From: Rotaria sp. Silwood1
Taxonomy: Eukaryota; Rotifera; Eurotatoria; Philodinida; Philodinidae
Length of the DNA: 64,000 nt
Assembly (NCBI GenBank): GCA_905250075.1
Contig: CAJNOP010000016.1
Coordinates: 715,661 to 779,660 of the forward strand
Direction of reading: 5' to 3'
Part shown: positions 11,886 to 24,119 of the stretch, one piece after another
Layout: each line of letters starts with the position of its first letter
Position numbering within the stretch: the first letter of the stretch is position 1
Made by a program: the position numbers and the translations under genes
Notes under the pieces: generated by a model
What the model was told of the DNA's origin: nothing
What the model saw: only the letters and a program-made list of their open reading frames with translations
Database searches by the model: none

Positions 11886-14682
11886 TTTGACTATTATAAT
11901 ACAACATTAATATCCTTTGTTGTTTTGGTAATAAGAGTAATAAAATAAAAATTCTTTTCTTTGGTGTTTATATTTTATCATACATTCTGTCAATGAATTC
12001 TCTTTGTCTAAACATTCACTATATATCTAGAAGTTGGGATAAAGAGAAAAAGAGAAAACATTTTCTTGCTAGATTTTTTTTTTGCACTACCACTTACACA
12101 AGACTACATCCGTTCTGTTTAATACGTCTTGCTGTAAAGATTAAGCTGAGTACTAAAAATAGTTTCTTTTATGATCGGCAGCAGAAATAGGCAAAAAAGG
12201 CAAACAATCACAAACCAATGAATAATACAATAACAAACAGATCGTATATGAATTTTAGAAGAAAAAAAAAGCTCAAGTTAAATGTCATATCGATTGAAGA
12301 GCAAAATGTCTCATGACATTATGTTTGAGTCAAGTGCATAATTGATAGTTTCATCAAAACTTAAAAAATCGTTTAATAAATTGAATCAAACAAGTTTTGA
12401 TTTGTATAATATTAATAATAATTGTTCACATTTTATCAAAGACTATTTCTTGAACATATAAACAGATTACTGTCATAATTACTTTATTACTAAAATCGTA
12501 GGAATATTATGCGACTATAGACAGAAAAGATTGGGCATGTGTTAAATGATTTTCAACAATATTATTAGACAAAGAGACGAAAAAAGTTATAGTTGAATAA
12601 AATATTTCTATGTATATATTACAACGTATTTTACAATGAAAACGTTTTTTTTGCATGCACTATTGATGATTTTAATAATTACTTTTCTTTTAAAAAACAA
12701 GAAATAATTAACTTCTTTGCTGTTTGTTGACTGTTGTAAGCATAGAAATTTTCATCTCATTAAATTCATTAAAAGCTCTGGCATGTGTTTTGTTCCCTTT
12801 TATTTTGCTTTCACAATGCACGACGTTTTTTATTGTTAGGCTATATGTTTTTTTTTTTTACTAGAGAGGAACTCTTTTATTTCCGCACTTGTTTTAATTT
12901 GTCATACAAACTCGGTAAAAAAAAAGGCTCCTGACAATTATTTATTCATAATTATCTCACGTTGCTTTCATTATCATGATTGAACTATTTGATAACAAGC
13001 AAAACAAAAATTCATGTCGATCGAAGTTTACTAATGGTGGTAAAGCCAAAAAAATATTTATTTCAAATTTTTTTTTTTTCTATTTATAAATTATTGCATT
13101 AAGATAGAATACGTGTTATATTAAAATAAAATTTCTTACTTTCTTTGAAACGCATGATGATGTAAAATTAAATCTCAAAGTTAGTTCTATGATAATTACA
13201 TATCCATTGTTATTCATCAGTGTTTTATCGTTTTGTCTTTTTCTTTGAACAGGAATCTAGTCATACATACTAATCTATAGATTGAAATATTTTATCATAG
13301 TTATTAGATAATAAAAGGAGCGTACAGTTAAAAGGAAGATGTAACGGGTAATTTTGTGGGTGGATAGATACATTGAGTAATTGAATCAATCAGAAGAAAA
13401 ATGTCGTTATTCTATCCGTCATTAATAATTTGCCAATACTCAGCGTAACACCCGAGAAGAGGAACAAAGAATTATACGAGTTTCTTTGCCTTTTTTTTTT
13501 AGAATATATGCTCAACAGAGATTGATTTATTATTGTGTTTGACCGTAGGAGCAAATTCTTTTTCTCCTATATATAAAACAACAATAATTGAATCCTGCTC
13601 CTATGAACTGAAAAAAAAAGACAATAATGAAAATGATTTGGGAATAAATAGAACGATGATATTAAGCAAAAAAAAAGAGTGATTTGATTGCTGTTTAATA
13701 TTAGAGTAGGATATGACGGATACATCTATCATTAATAGCTAATGTGCTTCAATAGAACAGTATATAAAAATGTTTGTCACAACAGAATACATCCATGTTA
13801 ATGATACTTCTGTCTAATAAATACGGAAATACAAAACAAATTTTCTACTTTTATTAGTTTATTGTTTTTATAATTAAAACTAAAAACAAATGAATCAAAT
13901 TATATTTAATATATTCATGATAAATCACTGATGAAACAGGTCAGAATGTCATGCATCGATCGACTTTTTATTTTTAGTATGTAAAAAAATAATCACTGAC
14001 TTGTATTATAAATTCTTGCTATTCGTTGTTGTTGTTTTTTTTTATTTGAGTAGTCACATGAGAATAAATCGAACTTGATAGCAAACTAACTGTCAATGAT
14101 ATTTACATAATATTTTATCAATGATAACAGAAATAAAAAGAGGCACATGCCCTTCTTATGAAAACATAATATTATATGTTCGAGTTCATTATCAATATTT
14201 TAGATTTTTGCACTTTGAAGTTGATATAATAAGTGAACTCTAGATGGTTGTTTAGGATTTTTTTTTCTTTCAAGTGATCCGAACAGTCTGTTTAAATAAT
14301 TTATTCTTGTGATAACTCTCTAAGAAAAGTTTAGAACAATAAAATATTTCATCTTGAAATTCAATAAGCTGTACAATAGGAGAAAAAAACAATATATTGA
14401 TCTGAATTTAATCAACTTACATATTTGTTATATCATAAATGTTTGTTGATGTGTATTTATTTTTTTCACTTTGAAAAATAGTAAAGAGTTTCTGTTTATG
14501 AAAGAAAAAAAATCATGGGAACAATGATAACAATCACCGGAATCTGACTACATTTGTGTTAATAATTCAATAGAGAGACATATGGAGATATACTTTGTTT
14601 CTTTTTTCTACTTATGGCGCTACAAATAAAAAAAATATTAATGTTTGAGATGATTGATTGCATATGAAATTAAATATTAAAG
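11886..14682. other. Gene-free AT-rich spacer
   Basis: Long A and T runs and no frame with coding character on either strand. It separates the starts and ends of two minus-strand genes and presumably holds the promoter of the membrane-protein gene next to 11886, but no specific element could be identified. Confidence 0.6.
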
Positions 14683-17007
14683 TCAAAGTCGACGAAGGCG
14701 AACAAATTCTCTAGTAGTTTCTGTTCGTTGTTGAAATGGTTCTTCATGAATGGATGTTTGTTGTGATTCATATATTTTTTGTCTAAAATATTTCATATAC
14801 ACGTATATCTTTGATAAAGTAAAAGCAAACAAAAGAAATATAAATCTAGACGAAAATTTTTATGAATAACAATTCAACATTTATATATTTGTTTTCTACT
14901 ATAATTTACAAGAAGATTTTTTATTTTTTTTTAAATCTTGATATAAATCAGTTTTATTATTTTCTTATAAAGAAGATAAAATAAAACATTAATATATCAA
15001 TGAGACCATACAGTTATATGCTTAGTTAAAAATAAGTTTCAAACACATACACACACACACACACACAAAAATTGATCAATAGAAGCATTTATGTATATAT
15101 ACACATGATTAAAAAATTAGACTTCTAGTAAAGATTATGCATAGAATAAACTAATAGAAGCAAAAGACGAATGTTTGTGACATAAAACTGATGACGTTAT
15201 GGAATATATCTCACCCATATTTTTCTTGATTTTGAATTGTTTTCATCTGTTGTTCCAAATATGGTGCTTCAATAATTAATTTTCCATCAATATAATTTGA
15301 TTGTAAATGTTCAATATCAGTCTGCGGTGGTAAACTAGTTGATTGAAAAAATGATGTACGTGATTTACGTGTGTTAGTTTCGATTTTTCTTTCTGCTTTA
15401 ACAATTAATTCTTGTCCTTGAACTAAAACTTTTATATCTTCGGGTTGATAATCACTTAAATCTAAAGACATAAGTAATTTTTTTACATGATTATTTTTTT
15501 CATTAAATGTTGTTTGAATAATTTGTGGACGAAATGCTGATCGATGAAATAAATCATAATCAAAAGGTTTCGTATTTTCAATTAATGATTCATTTATTGG
15601 TGCTGTACGTAATGTATTATTTGTTATTATTGAACTATTCTCAATTCCTGTCCCATATTCACTTTTATTATTAGTATTAGTATTAGCAATAGTATCATTA
15701 TGATGATGACCTAATTGATTATGTATTGTTGGTGAAATTTTTTCTCCATTGGTTAAATTAAGATCACCATAAGAAAATGTTAATGATTGAATTGTATTTT
15801 GAATTGGTGGAATGAATGAAGAATTGTTTTTATTTTCATTCGTTATTGATTGTAAACAAGGCATTTCAATTGTTAATTCTTGAGTATTTTTGTTGTATGT
15901 ATATGTGTATTTATTTAAATCAATATATTTAGGAATATTAAATACTTTGTGTAATTCACGACGTATATAACCACCATTATTATCCTCTTCACAATGTTTA
16001 GCATCAATAATTAATTGATTTTGATGATAACGTGGTGTTATTGTAAATTCATTTTCTTGATAATCATCTGTTTTAAGTTGAATTATATATTTATCACCTT
16101 GATCAGTTACTTGTTGATCATATGAATATGTTGTTCGACCCATACCTAATTCTGATGAATATCGCAATGATGACATATTATTTAGTTGTTCAACATCATA
16201 TTGATGTTGAAGATCTGTAGAAAATTTTGCAGTTGATAAACGATCAAGAATATTATTAGATATATCTGCTAATGATTTGCTGTAATGATTTTTGTTTGAT
16301 GATACTAACGTATGACTATTGTTGCATGTTGTTGAATAATAAGACGAGACTGGACGTTGAAAAGGTGTTGATGTCAAATGATAAGATTGATTATTGTTAT
16401 TGTGTTGTAAAGTAATATTATTATTTAATAAACTTGATGACGAATATGAGGTATTCTCCGTTGACGGATCGTTTAGATCAATATGATGGTTGTAAATTGA
16501 TGGTTGCTTTTGCTCTTGTTGATACTTAAGTTGTTCTGATAGAAAGTATTGATTATTTCTATTCTCACTACTTGAAAATCGCCCTTGGGAATGTTCTTGT
16601 TCGTATTGTTGATGATGGCGAATTTTTTGCTGTTCTGTGACGAAAGAATGAGGAGAACGGTTGTAATAAGTTCGAGGCGTTACATTCTTAGCAGTTGGAA
16701 AGAAAAGTAATGAAGATGAGGACGGAGATAAAGAACTTTTTGTTGTCTGCCCTTGATGGAATTGTTGTTCGTCTAATGGAATCGAAGAAGAAAAATATTC
16801 CGTTGAAACTGGTTCTTCTAAAGTATTGCTATTCACTCCGTTCGATAAACAAAGTCTTTTCTTTGATTGATAAGGTAAAAATGATTTTGACGATGGAGTT
16901 GTTGAAAAACAATAATTATTCAATAATAATGACGATGACGATAGTTTGTTATCGATAAAATATCGATTACGACGTGAACCAATATATGGTCGTAGCAAGG
17001 ACGATGA
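14683..17007 (-). CDS. Small heat-shock protein with two alpha-crystallin domains (5' end unresolved)
   Basis: Exon 17007-15215 joins in phase to the terminal exon 14782-14683, giving at least 630 residues. From the splice acceptor, residues 1 to about 275 are Ser/Gln/Asn-rich and low-complexity. A first alpha-crystallin domain at about 285-390 includes YIIQLKTDDYQENEFTITPR, QLIIDAKH and the RRELHKVFNIP strand. A second at about 495-590 includes KKLLMSLDLSDYQPEDIKVL, ELIVKAERK and a PQTDIEHLQSNYIDGKLIIE segment. sHSPs are ATP-independent holdases; double-domain forms are known from flatworms. The exon is open to its acceptor at 17008 but has no in-frame ATG before the first domain region. The initiating Met must therefore lie in an upstream exon that I could not place: the only nearby donor, GTAAGT at about 17026, gives the wrong phase and a 25-nt intron. 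The length is several-fold the usual sHSP. Confidence 0.75.
15046..15067. repeat. AC dinucleotide microsatellite
   Basis: About nine AC units in the 432-nt intron between the two sHSP exons. Confidence 0.9.
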
Positions 17008-18921
17008 CTATAAAAAGTAAAGAGAGACTTACATTGATTCAACATAAATACTTGGTTGTAAATTCCCGTTTGATTTCATTCGTATGCCTACATTCATTTA
17101 GATTCATACTTAAAACGAACAGAGAAAAAATAAAGCGGAACAAGGCAAATATTAGGTGGTTGAAGGTCAATGAACTAATATTATATACAAATTGATAAAT
17201 AGACTCAATTTTCAGTAGATAACTAATAAAATTCACCCTGAAAAAAGAAAAACTTGTGATTGTCAATGTTGAAACAAAAAGGTCGAAGCAATCTCAAGGG
17301 ACCTCAACGTGCTTTTCACATATATGTAAATACTATATTAATAGTCAACTTATTTGCATACTAGGCATTCTCGTGATCCAGCAATTCAATTATACATTGT
17401 TTACTGCGGCTATTGATGAAAAAAAGTTCAAGATCGATTATTTTCCTTAGAATATATATATAGAAAATATTTTACCATAGTCGTAATATTCGTAGACATT
17501 GGACTTTCGTATGTGTGTATGCAACCAAATGTTTTATATGAATGCTACTAGCGACTGAATATAATATTTCAAATAAAAAAACTTTTTTCTTCATTTTTTC
17601 TTTATTTAAATAAAATCTACAAACAGAAGAGAGCTGTATATTTTCTTTACAATTGAAAAAATTTCTTCTTATTTATTATTATTATTAAAAAAAATTGTTT
17701 GTCTACAATCAGTTAGTCAGTGTAATTTTTTTGCCTTTTTTTATTAAGAACAAAACTGAATCCATACAGATATGCTTGATTCAAGTAATTTTATGAGTGA
17801 CATAAGAGCTTTCATATAAATAAGTTTTATGAATATCAATAGAGAAGAACTCATTTGCAAGTTTAGTTATCTAAATTGGTTGCATAGTATGATTTCATGA
17901 AACCTATTTATTGTTTATTTTTATTATCATCAATTGATGATAATATTCAATGTAGCAAAATCGATGTTCTTGGCTTTTTTCTATCTGAATTCTTGTTTTT
18001 TTTTATTTTAATCGACAAGACCAGATTTCTTTAGACAGAAAAAAAAATACTCTTGCTAGAAGTTCAAGATGACATAAAAGAGTGTTCTCTAATCAATCAA
18101 GAAACTAACTATCTACGTAAATGTTTATACTTTATGTATTCATTGCTAGATGATGACAAGTACTAGTTATCATTTTTAGTTTAATAAAAAAAAAATTGTA
18201 TTTTTTTCAGATAATGCATATATTATATGTGAATATCAGGCAAATGTACGTATGGGTCTTCATAAAAAAAAGCTACATTTGTTGACTCATTAACGAATCG
18301 AGTTATAGTTTATTTAAGAAAGTCTTCAAAAACAACTTATCAAAACATAAAACATCGTCAACGATCGATGAATCATTATAAATTCCCAATGACAAATATG
18401 AAAAATAATCGATAAATATTTTTCACATAAATAGATTAGTTCTATCATTTGTTTATTCAAGATGAACAAGCCGAGTTTCTAACATGATTAAAAAATTATC
18501 TTTCCCGTTATCATTGTAAATGTTTTTCATTGCATGTTTTTTTATATTTTATTTGAAATTACATGTCATCAGGTGTACTTTTTTTTTGTGGTTACGTTTT
18601 GGCTTTTTTATTATTCTTTTTACAGTTTGAAATGAAACAAAGCAGTAAAGAAAGAAAATACTTTTATTGACATATAGCAGACGCTACATCTAAATCATAA
18701 GCATGCAAAAAACATGCCTAGTGAGATTATTCCTGCCTCATTAAGTCTACATGAATCTTGTCAAAACATCTAGACCTGTTATTTTTTTTATTCAGATAAA
18801 AATCTTATGGTGAAGTACATGTCAAAAAAAAATCTTTCATAACATTCAAGAAAGCCATATTGTACACATGTTTGCATTACCACGAGTAGATTGTCGGTTG
18901 GAGAAAAACCATCGATAGAAT

Positions 18922-19012
18922 ATCGGTTAGTTGATAGCCGACCGTTTAAGTATCAAACTACTGCCGGTATAGCATATATTATACCAAACGGTCTACGAAT
19001 GGTTGACCGGTA
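18922..19012. repeat. Imperfect inverted repeat
   Basis: Arms 18922-18955 and 18978-19012 share ACCG(A/G)T, AAACGGTC and TATAC/GATAC blocks in opposite orientation around a loop containing CTGCCGGTATAGC. GC content is higher than the surroundings. This may be a small MITE remnant; no flanking duplication was identified. Confidence 0.4.
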
Positions 19013-20622
19013 GCTTGTGTCTGACCTCATGTTCGGTGATCTTAACATTGTGTATTAAAAGATAATACAAATCTCCATTGCTATATTGTCAATTATTATT
19101 TTCATTATTTGAGGATTTTCGCGAGGAAAATATTGTTGTGAGCGTTAAAATAAAAAGCTTTTAATACAAAGAGAGTGTCAAGATTAAGAAGGATTTTTAT
19201 TTTTTAGAAAGAAAGAAAGAAAGAAAAAAGTTGTGTGTTTTAGTTAAAGAATTATCTAATAACGGAAACATGTCTACATGCCACATACGATTTAATAAGA
19301 TTTATAATGCTCGACTCATACGGATTTACTATAAGTAGACATGCATTAAAAACAGCTTCGAACATACAAGAGAACTGAACTTTCGTCTATTTTTCTTTTT
19401 GAAATCATTAAAAATAGTACACCAATCTGGGTACATGTGCAATTTAAGTACACTCTCATCCTCACCCATACTCTAATTGACGTGCACAGTATGCTAATTC
19501 AATGTGATGCCCTGATTAAATTGCATAGGCGTCCATATTTGCCTGGATAGGTTCTTATTGGTTTGATTATTATAAATCATATACAGCAAAACGACTGTTG
19601 AAATTTCTCAAATGATTCGACAGTTTCCAGGATATAAACGGGTGTCCAAAAATTCGCCGTGACCTATATTATAATTAGTAATACATTAGTACCGGCATAT
19701 GATAATGTTAACGTGTGTGATCCATCTGTATTAGCAACAAAGATCAAGTCAGCCTCAGTTATAAGATGAATTTATTTTTGTAGATGCGATTGCAAAAAAT
19801 CTTTATTAATATTATATATTTTCGCAATATTGTCGTCTCGATTAATTTGAATTCTTTCTAATAAATAATTCGAAATTGAGTAAAAAATATTCTTTGCGAT
19901 CATTTAGAAATGAAACCGAAAATCGTAAGTGTTGTCGCCAGCTCTCATGAGTAATGCAGTATTGCGAACAAAAGTGTGACATGGAGAATACATCTTGAAT
20001 AGTTCCAGCTGTTTTTCAATATTATAATATGTTCTTTAAAGTTTTATTTAATATAATCTGGCTCCTAACAAATATTCAAAAATGATTACTGCCATCTGAA
20101 ATAATTCTCATTTTGAATTCGATTTTGGTCGGTATAAACTGAATTCTATTGATTAAGTTTTTGACATTGGTAGAAAACTTGATAACTGGAACTGTATCTT
20201 GTAAATCTTTTTAATGGATTTACTGAGTGAATTTTACTTTCTATGGCTCCATCGTAAGACATAAAGTCATAATTCGATGTGCTATTGTTCGTAGAATGAA
20301 ATAACTCACATGCTTCGTTTTACAATGACAAATAATTGAAATTTTATTGTGAATGAAACTATTAGCACAGAAAAACGCTGTATAGTTTTCGCTACAGAAC
20401 AGGGTATATGTAAACTTCCTCTATCAAGCAGTGTTGGTGCTATAGGATTCCATTGCGTACTGTTGGCATCGAAATAGGTAACGTCAGGTTCTACCGTAAT
20501 CATAACGAAGGCGATGCTATTTAGCGACATTTCAACATTATGCAATAGAACTTGATAATACTCACGCCGTGAGATAGAGGAAGTCTTTTTCTACAAGCCT
20601 ACATAAATTTTTGAAACTAATA

Positions 20623-20815
20623 TAAGATATCCTCGTTTTGTTTTCACGGTGGACTTTTGAGACATGGCGTATTATCATTTGTATCGAGATCGTTTCATGA
20701 ATTTCATATTTATACCCTTTTCATGATAGAGTTTGAAACTCAAACGATAGAAAATGATTCTCAGAATATATCGCGAATTCATTAAGTATAGTCGATTAAT
20801 TTTTGTTTGCCCATT
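20623..20815 (+). repeat. Dispersed repeat, copy A
   Basis: A diverged direct copy of 23541-23735. Shared blocks, in the same order, include AAGATAT, TTTTGTTTTCAC, GACTTTTGAGA, TTTGTTTCGAGAT-like, TTTGAAACTCAA and CAGAATATAT. It carries no coding frame. The two copies bracket the YrhK-like gene. Confidence 0.55.
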
Positions 20816-22125
20816 GCACCAAACTTATCGAGCTCGATGTCATTGAGTACGATTGGAATTTTTCGTTTGATAGCAATACTTACTAAATTAGTTCCGACTA
20901 CTTAATCGCTTTGATCAGGGTTATCGGGTAGAGAGGAGATGACGGGAGCTTTCCAATTTCAGCAAAGGAGAAATTTCTGCAACATTTTTTACAGTCTCGT
21001 GGAAAATTATGATAGAAAAGAAGTTTTAGCAATTTCAGAAGGTTTAGCTAGACTTCTAACAGACATTCATATGAAAACGCTCTCCTTCAAACAAAATATC
21101 ATAGAAGATCAAATAATTCCAGCATATTCTATTCGATTTTTACCAAAAAGATAAACGAACGGTCTTTTTGAGAAAAAATCTTACATTTTGTATTGAATTT
21201 CTTGCTCCTCTCACTCACAAAAACCGATGCGGAAACCTGATCATGATGACCATGTCCATGTCTACTAGCACTTATAAATTGCACAGTAGCAAATATCAAT
21301 AAGAGATAAACAGAAAGAATAATTCATTGATTGATACTTATACTTTTCTTAAAATATTTGTATATTATTTTACAAGCGACAAAAGTTTTCATCATTTCAT
21401 ACAGTTCTGAAAAAAAGTAACCACGAGCCTTCTGAAGTGGTTCGAATTTTATTGATACTGAGCTGATTTTTTGCGTGCATATGAGTCAGAATTAACTCGG
21501 ATTGGAAGCACTAGCCTGCACTCCATTGGTTGCTTTACGATGGAGTTATGCATCGAACATAGTCTTCAACTTGTGATGACTATATCACAACCGCTTTGGT
21601 ACATTTATGGCTACTAGTGTGTCAATGTGAAGAAGAAAACATCCGTATTCATGCACACGCCCACACTTTCTCCGCTACAAATTTGCTCTCGGCATTGTGT
21701 GGGAGCGTATGCCTAGCATATTTTTGCCTGTAGCATGTGAGCCGCAAAACCAATTCAGATTGAATTTATAAGCGTTAAACAGCTTTGTAGCTTGCATAAA
21801 TTCATCCAGTTTTGTGGCTCTACACTTAATTGTTTGTAGAAATTTGGACTGAAAGTTGCCAAAGTGTGAATGCATTACCAAAGAACAAGCTGTGCACGAA
21901 AAAAGATATGTATCTTGCTTTTTCTGCTTTTTGGAAATCGTGAATGATCTACAACGAATTTCAGTTCTATTTGTTTGACGACTTTCATCGGCATGAAGTT
22001 ATTATCCTTGCTTATTTTCTCAGAAACGTAACTAGTGATTATGGCATAGTCATTTTTCATGTTTTTGCTATACTTTATTAATGAATTTATAATTTAAGTA
22101 TATATTCCATATATAGAACACGCTT

Positions 22126-22743
22126 TTATAGTTTATATGTAAGTATTGATGACAGCAAAAATGCGAGTGATCCCGCCAACCAAGCAAAACTACCTTCGAC
22201 ATCATGTTTTCCACCAGTTAGAAAATATCCACCGCCGATTAGAAATGCAATTGAGCCTAATAATGATAACAGACTCAATAGTTTCATCATTGTTACTATT
22301 GTTGATTTCATTTGTAGTCGAATAAGTTGCCACAGATTATTTACCACGCCAAGAGATGCACCACAACGGTACATCCAGTTCCCAACAAGCGCGCCACAAT
22401 GACCAAACGTAGGCCAAAATGCTACCGATCCAATTGCGAACAAGAGACCACTTATACTTCCAATTGTATTTCGACAAATCGATACTGCCATATCCATATC
22501 AAACGGTTTGGACTCATTAATAAGCGATTCATTGTTATTAGAAGAAATTGATTGAAAGTTGGTGAACAATTGCTGAAATGAACCCAAACCGAATAGAATT
22601 GAACCAAATGTGAAAGTCATTACACCCGTCTTGTACAGTGCATCGGTTTTTGAAAAATGAGGATGAAAAAAGATTGAACCGAGAATAAACAAACACGAAC
22701 CAATTATATAAAGAAAAATGTTAACATGAAATTTCCAGTTCAT
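22126..22743 (-). CDS. YrhK-like multi-pass membrane protein
   Basis: A single uninterrupted frame of 205 codons. Six hydrophobic segments lie at about 7-27, 38-60, 93-110, 115-139, 151-175 and 183-203. The protein is built from a repeated pattern of the form LF-x-x-GS-x-x-F...G-x-x-x-F-x-x-GS: LFILGSIFFHPHF, LFAIGSVAFWPTF and a C-terminal AFLIGGGYFLTGG copy. This Gly-Ser helix-pair pattern is that of YrhK-domain proteins, best known from bacteria and of unknown function. No signal or catalytic motif is seen. It lacks introns, unlike most genes in the window, and has no acceptor-like sequence at its ATG. Family assignment is by pattern only; another small polytopic protein is possible. Confidence 0.6.
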   Translation of the reverse strand: MNWKFHVNIFLYIIGSCLFILGSIFFHPHFSKTDALYKTGVMTFTFGSILFGLGSFQQLFTNFQSISSNNNESLINESKPFDMDMAVSICRNTIGSISGLLFAIGSVAFWPTFGHCGALVGNWMYRCGASLGVVNNLWQLIRLQMKSTIVTMMKLLSLLSLLGSIAFLIGGGYFLTGGKHDVEGSFAWLAGSLAFLLSSILTYKL

Positions 22744-24119
22744 TTTAATTCGTTATGTTTTACTTTTATTTGCGTAAATACAATGAATGAGATAAGAAAA
22801 GTAACACGCAAACATGTTTTTCTTTTTGTTTTGATTATCTTCTACTGAGAATTTAGAAGATAATGATGATGATAATTGCGCATCTATCTTTCGTCACCAA
22901 AGTCTCAAAAAGAACATTAAAGTAGAAGGTTAGAAGCTATTTTCTGTTCATATTGCTTTTATAGTGACGATCAGATATCCTACAGGGTTTTGTTAAAAAC
23001 TTTGCCCTTGTGACTCGGTAAGTCAATCTAACGAATGTCATTATTATGTAGTTTGTGTATCAATAAGTTGTACTTTGAGAAGATATTGAATTGTAAAAAG
23101 TACGCTTTGAAGACTCAAACAATTCTATCTAGTATGAGTTGAAAAAATTCGAAAATTTCTCGAATCTCAGTTCAAATGTTCATAACATTTTTACTTTCTT
23201 CTTCGATGTGCTTGCATCGAAGAAGGTAATGCCGAAGTGGATACCTTTCGTCAATTCAAAACATGGCCAAATCAAAATACGAACGTTTAATTGTATCATA
23301 CGACTTTAATCATCTTCACCAAAATAGCTATAATATTCCTTGGCTTATATATGGCTGCTTAGAATATATAAACTTGATGAAAAAATATTTGTATCCGACA
23401 GAATCCTTTGATCATTAATAAAACTATTAATATTGCTATGTGTGTAAGCACCGAAAATTGCCACAAAATATATAGAATAAGACTTCAAGGAACATACTAT
23501 CATAATATTGAAAATACAATATAAATCACTGAAATCGATTAAAGATATTCACATTTTGTTTTCACAACAGACTTTTGAGATATCCTATATTGCTATTTGT
23601 TTCGAGATGCCTTTCCGGAATTGATAGTTATGTGCTTTTCCATAATAGAATTTGAAACTCAATAAATAAACAGAAAATTTCAGAATATATTTTGAATTCA
23701 AAAAACGTTAATCTATTGATTCTTTTTTACCCGTTTCTTTGAAAAACGATTGATATACATGAAAAATAGACAAACAAAAGTCAATCCGACATTTCATTAC
23801 TGACAACAAAATCGCCACTCGTATAATCATTTCATTTGTATGTTTCAACAAAGAAATGCATATTGAAAACATTTATTGGATTTTTTTACAACAAATCATT
23901 CACGATAAATTATCAAAATCAATTATGCGAGAAAAAAAACAAACAAACAGATATGTATTCATTCATAAAAGTTCATACAAGGAAAATAAAAATCTGTACA
24001 AAGCCTAACAGAAACAACAATCAAGAATTACCGTTATACAAATAATACGCGTTACATTCTTTGAACATATTGCGAGATTCATATTGTTTTTTTTCTAAAC
24101 AAAATATCAGAGAAAAAAC
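22744..24119. other. Spacer between YrhK-like and macroglobulin genes
   Basis: No coding frame of quality. It holds copy B of the dispersed repeat at about 23541-23735. The short frames near 23836-24045 are AT-rich noise. Confidence 0.55.
23541..23735 (+). repeat. Dispersed repeat, copy B
   Basis: Diverged direct copy of 20623-20815, with matching blocks in the same order over about 190 nt. Identity is uneven and was judged by eye. Confidence 0.55.

Larger units (their letters stand above)
17008..22125. other. Long spacer with simple repeats and one hairpin
   Basis: No supportable gene. It contains a GAAA tract (19207-19226), an imperfect inverted repeat (18922-19012), and one copy of a diverged dispersed repeat (about 20623-20815). 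The missing first exon of the sHSP gene should lie just right of 17008. A 79-codon minus-strand frame at 20306-20545 has some coding look but no recognisable motif or flanking splice sites. Confidence 0.5.

Noticed and set aside
17015..17045. ATG TTG AAT CAA followed by GTAAGT as the first exon of the sHSP gene
   Set aside because: The implied intron is only 25 nt, and joining puts the next exon out of frame with an early stop.
20306..20545. 79-codon minus-strand frame with a partly protein-like sequence
   Set aside because: No motif, no flanking exon, and codon choice is unlike the real genes. Left as spacer.
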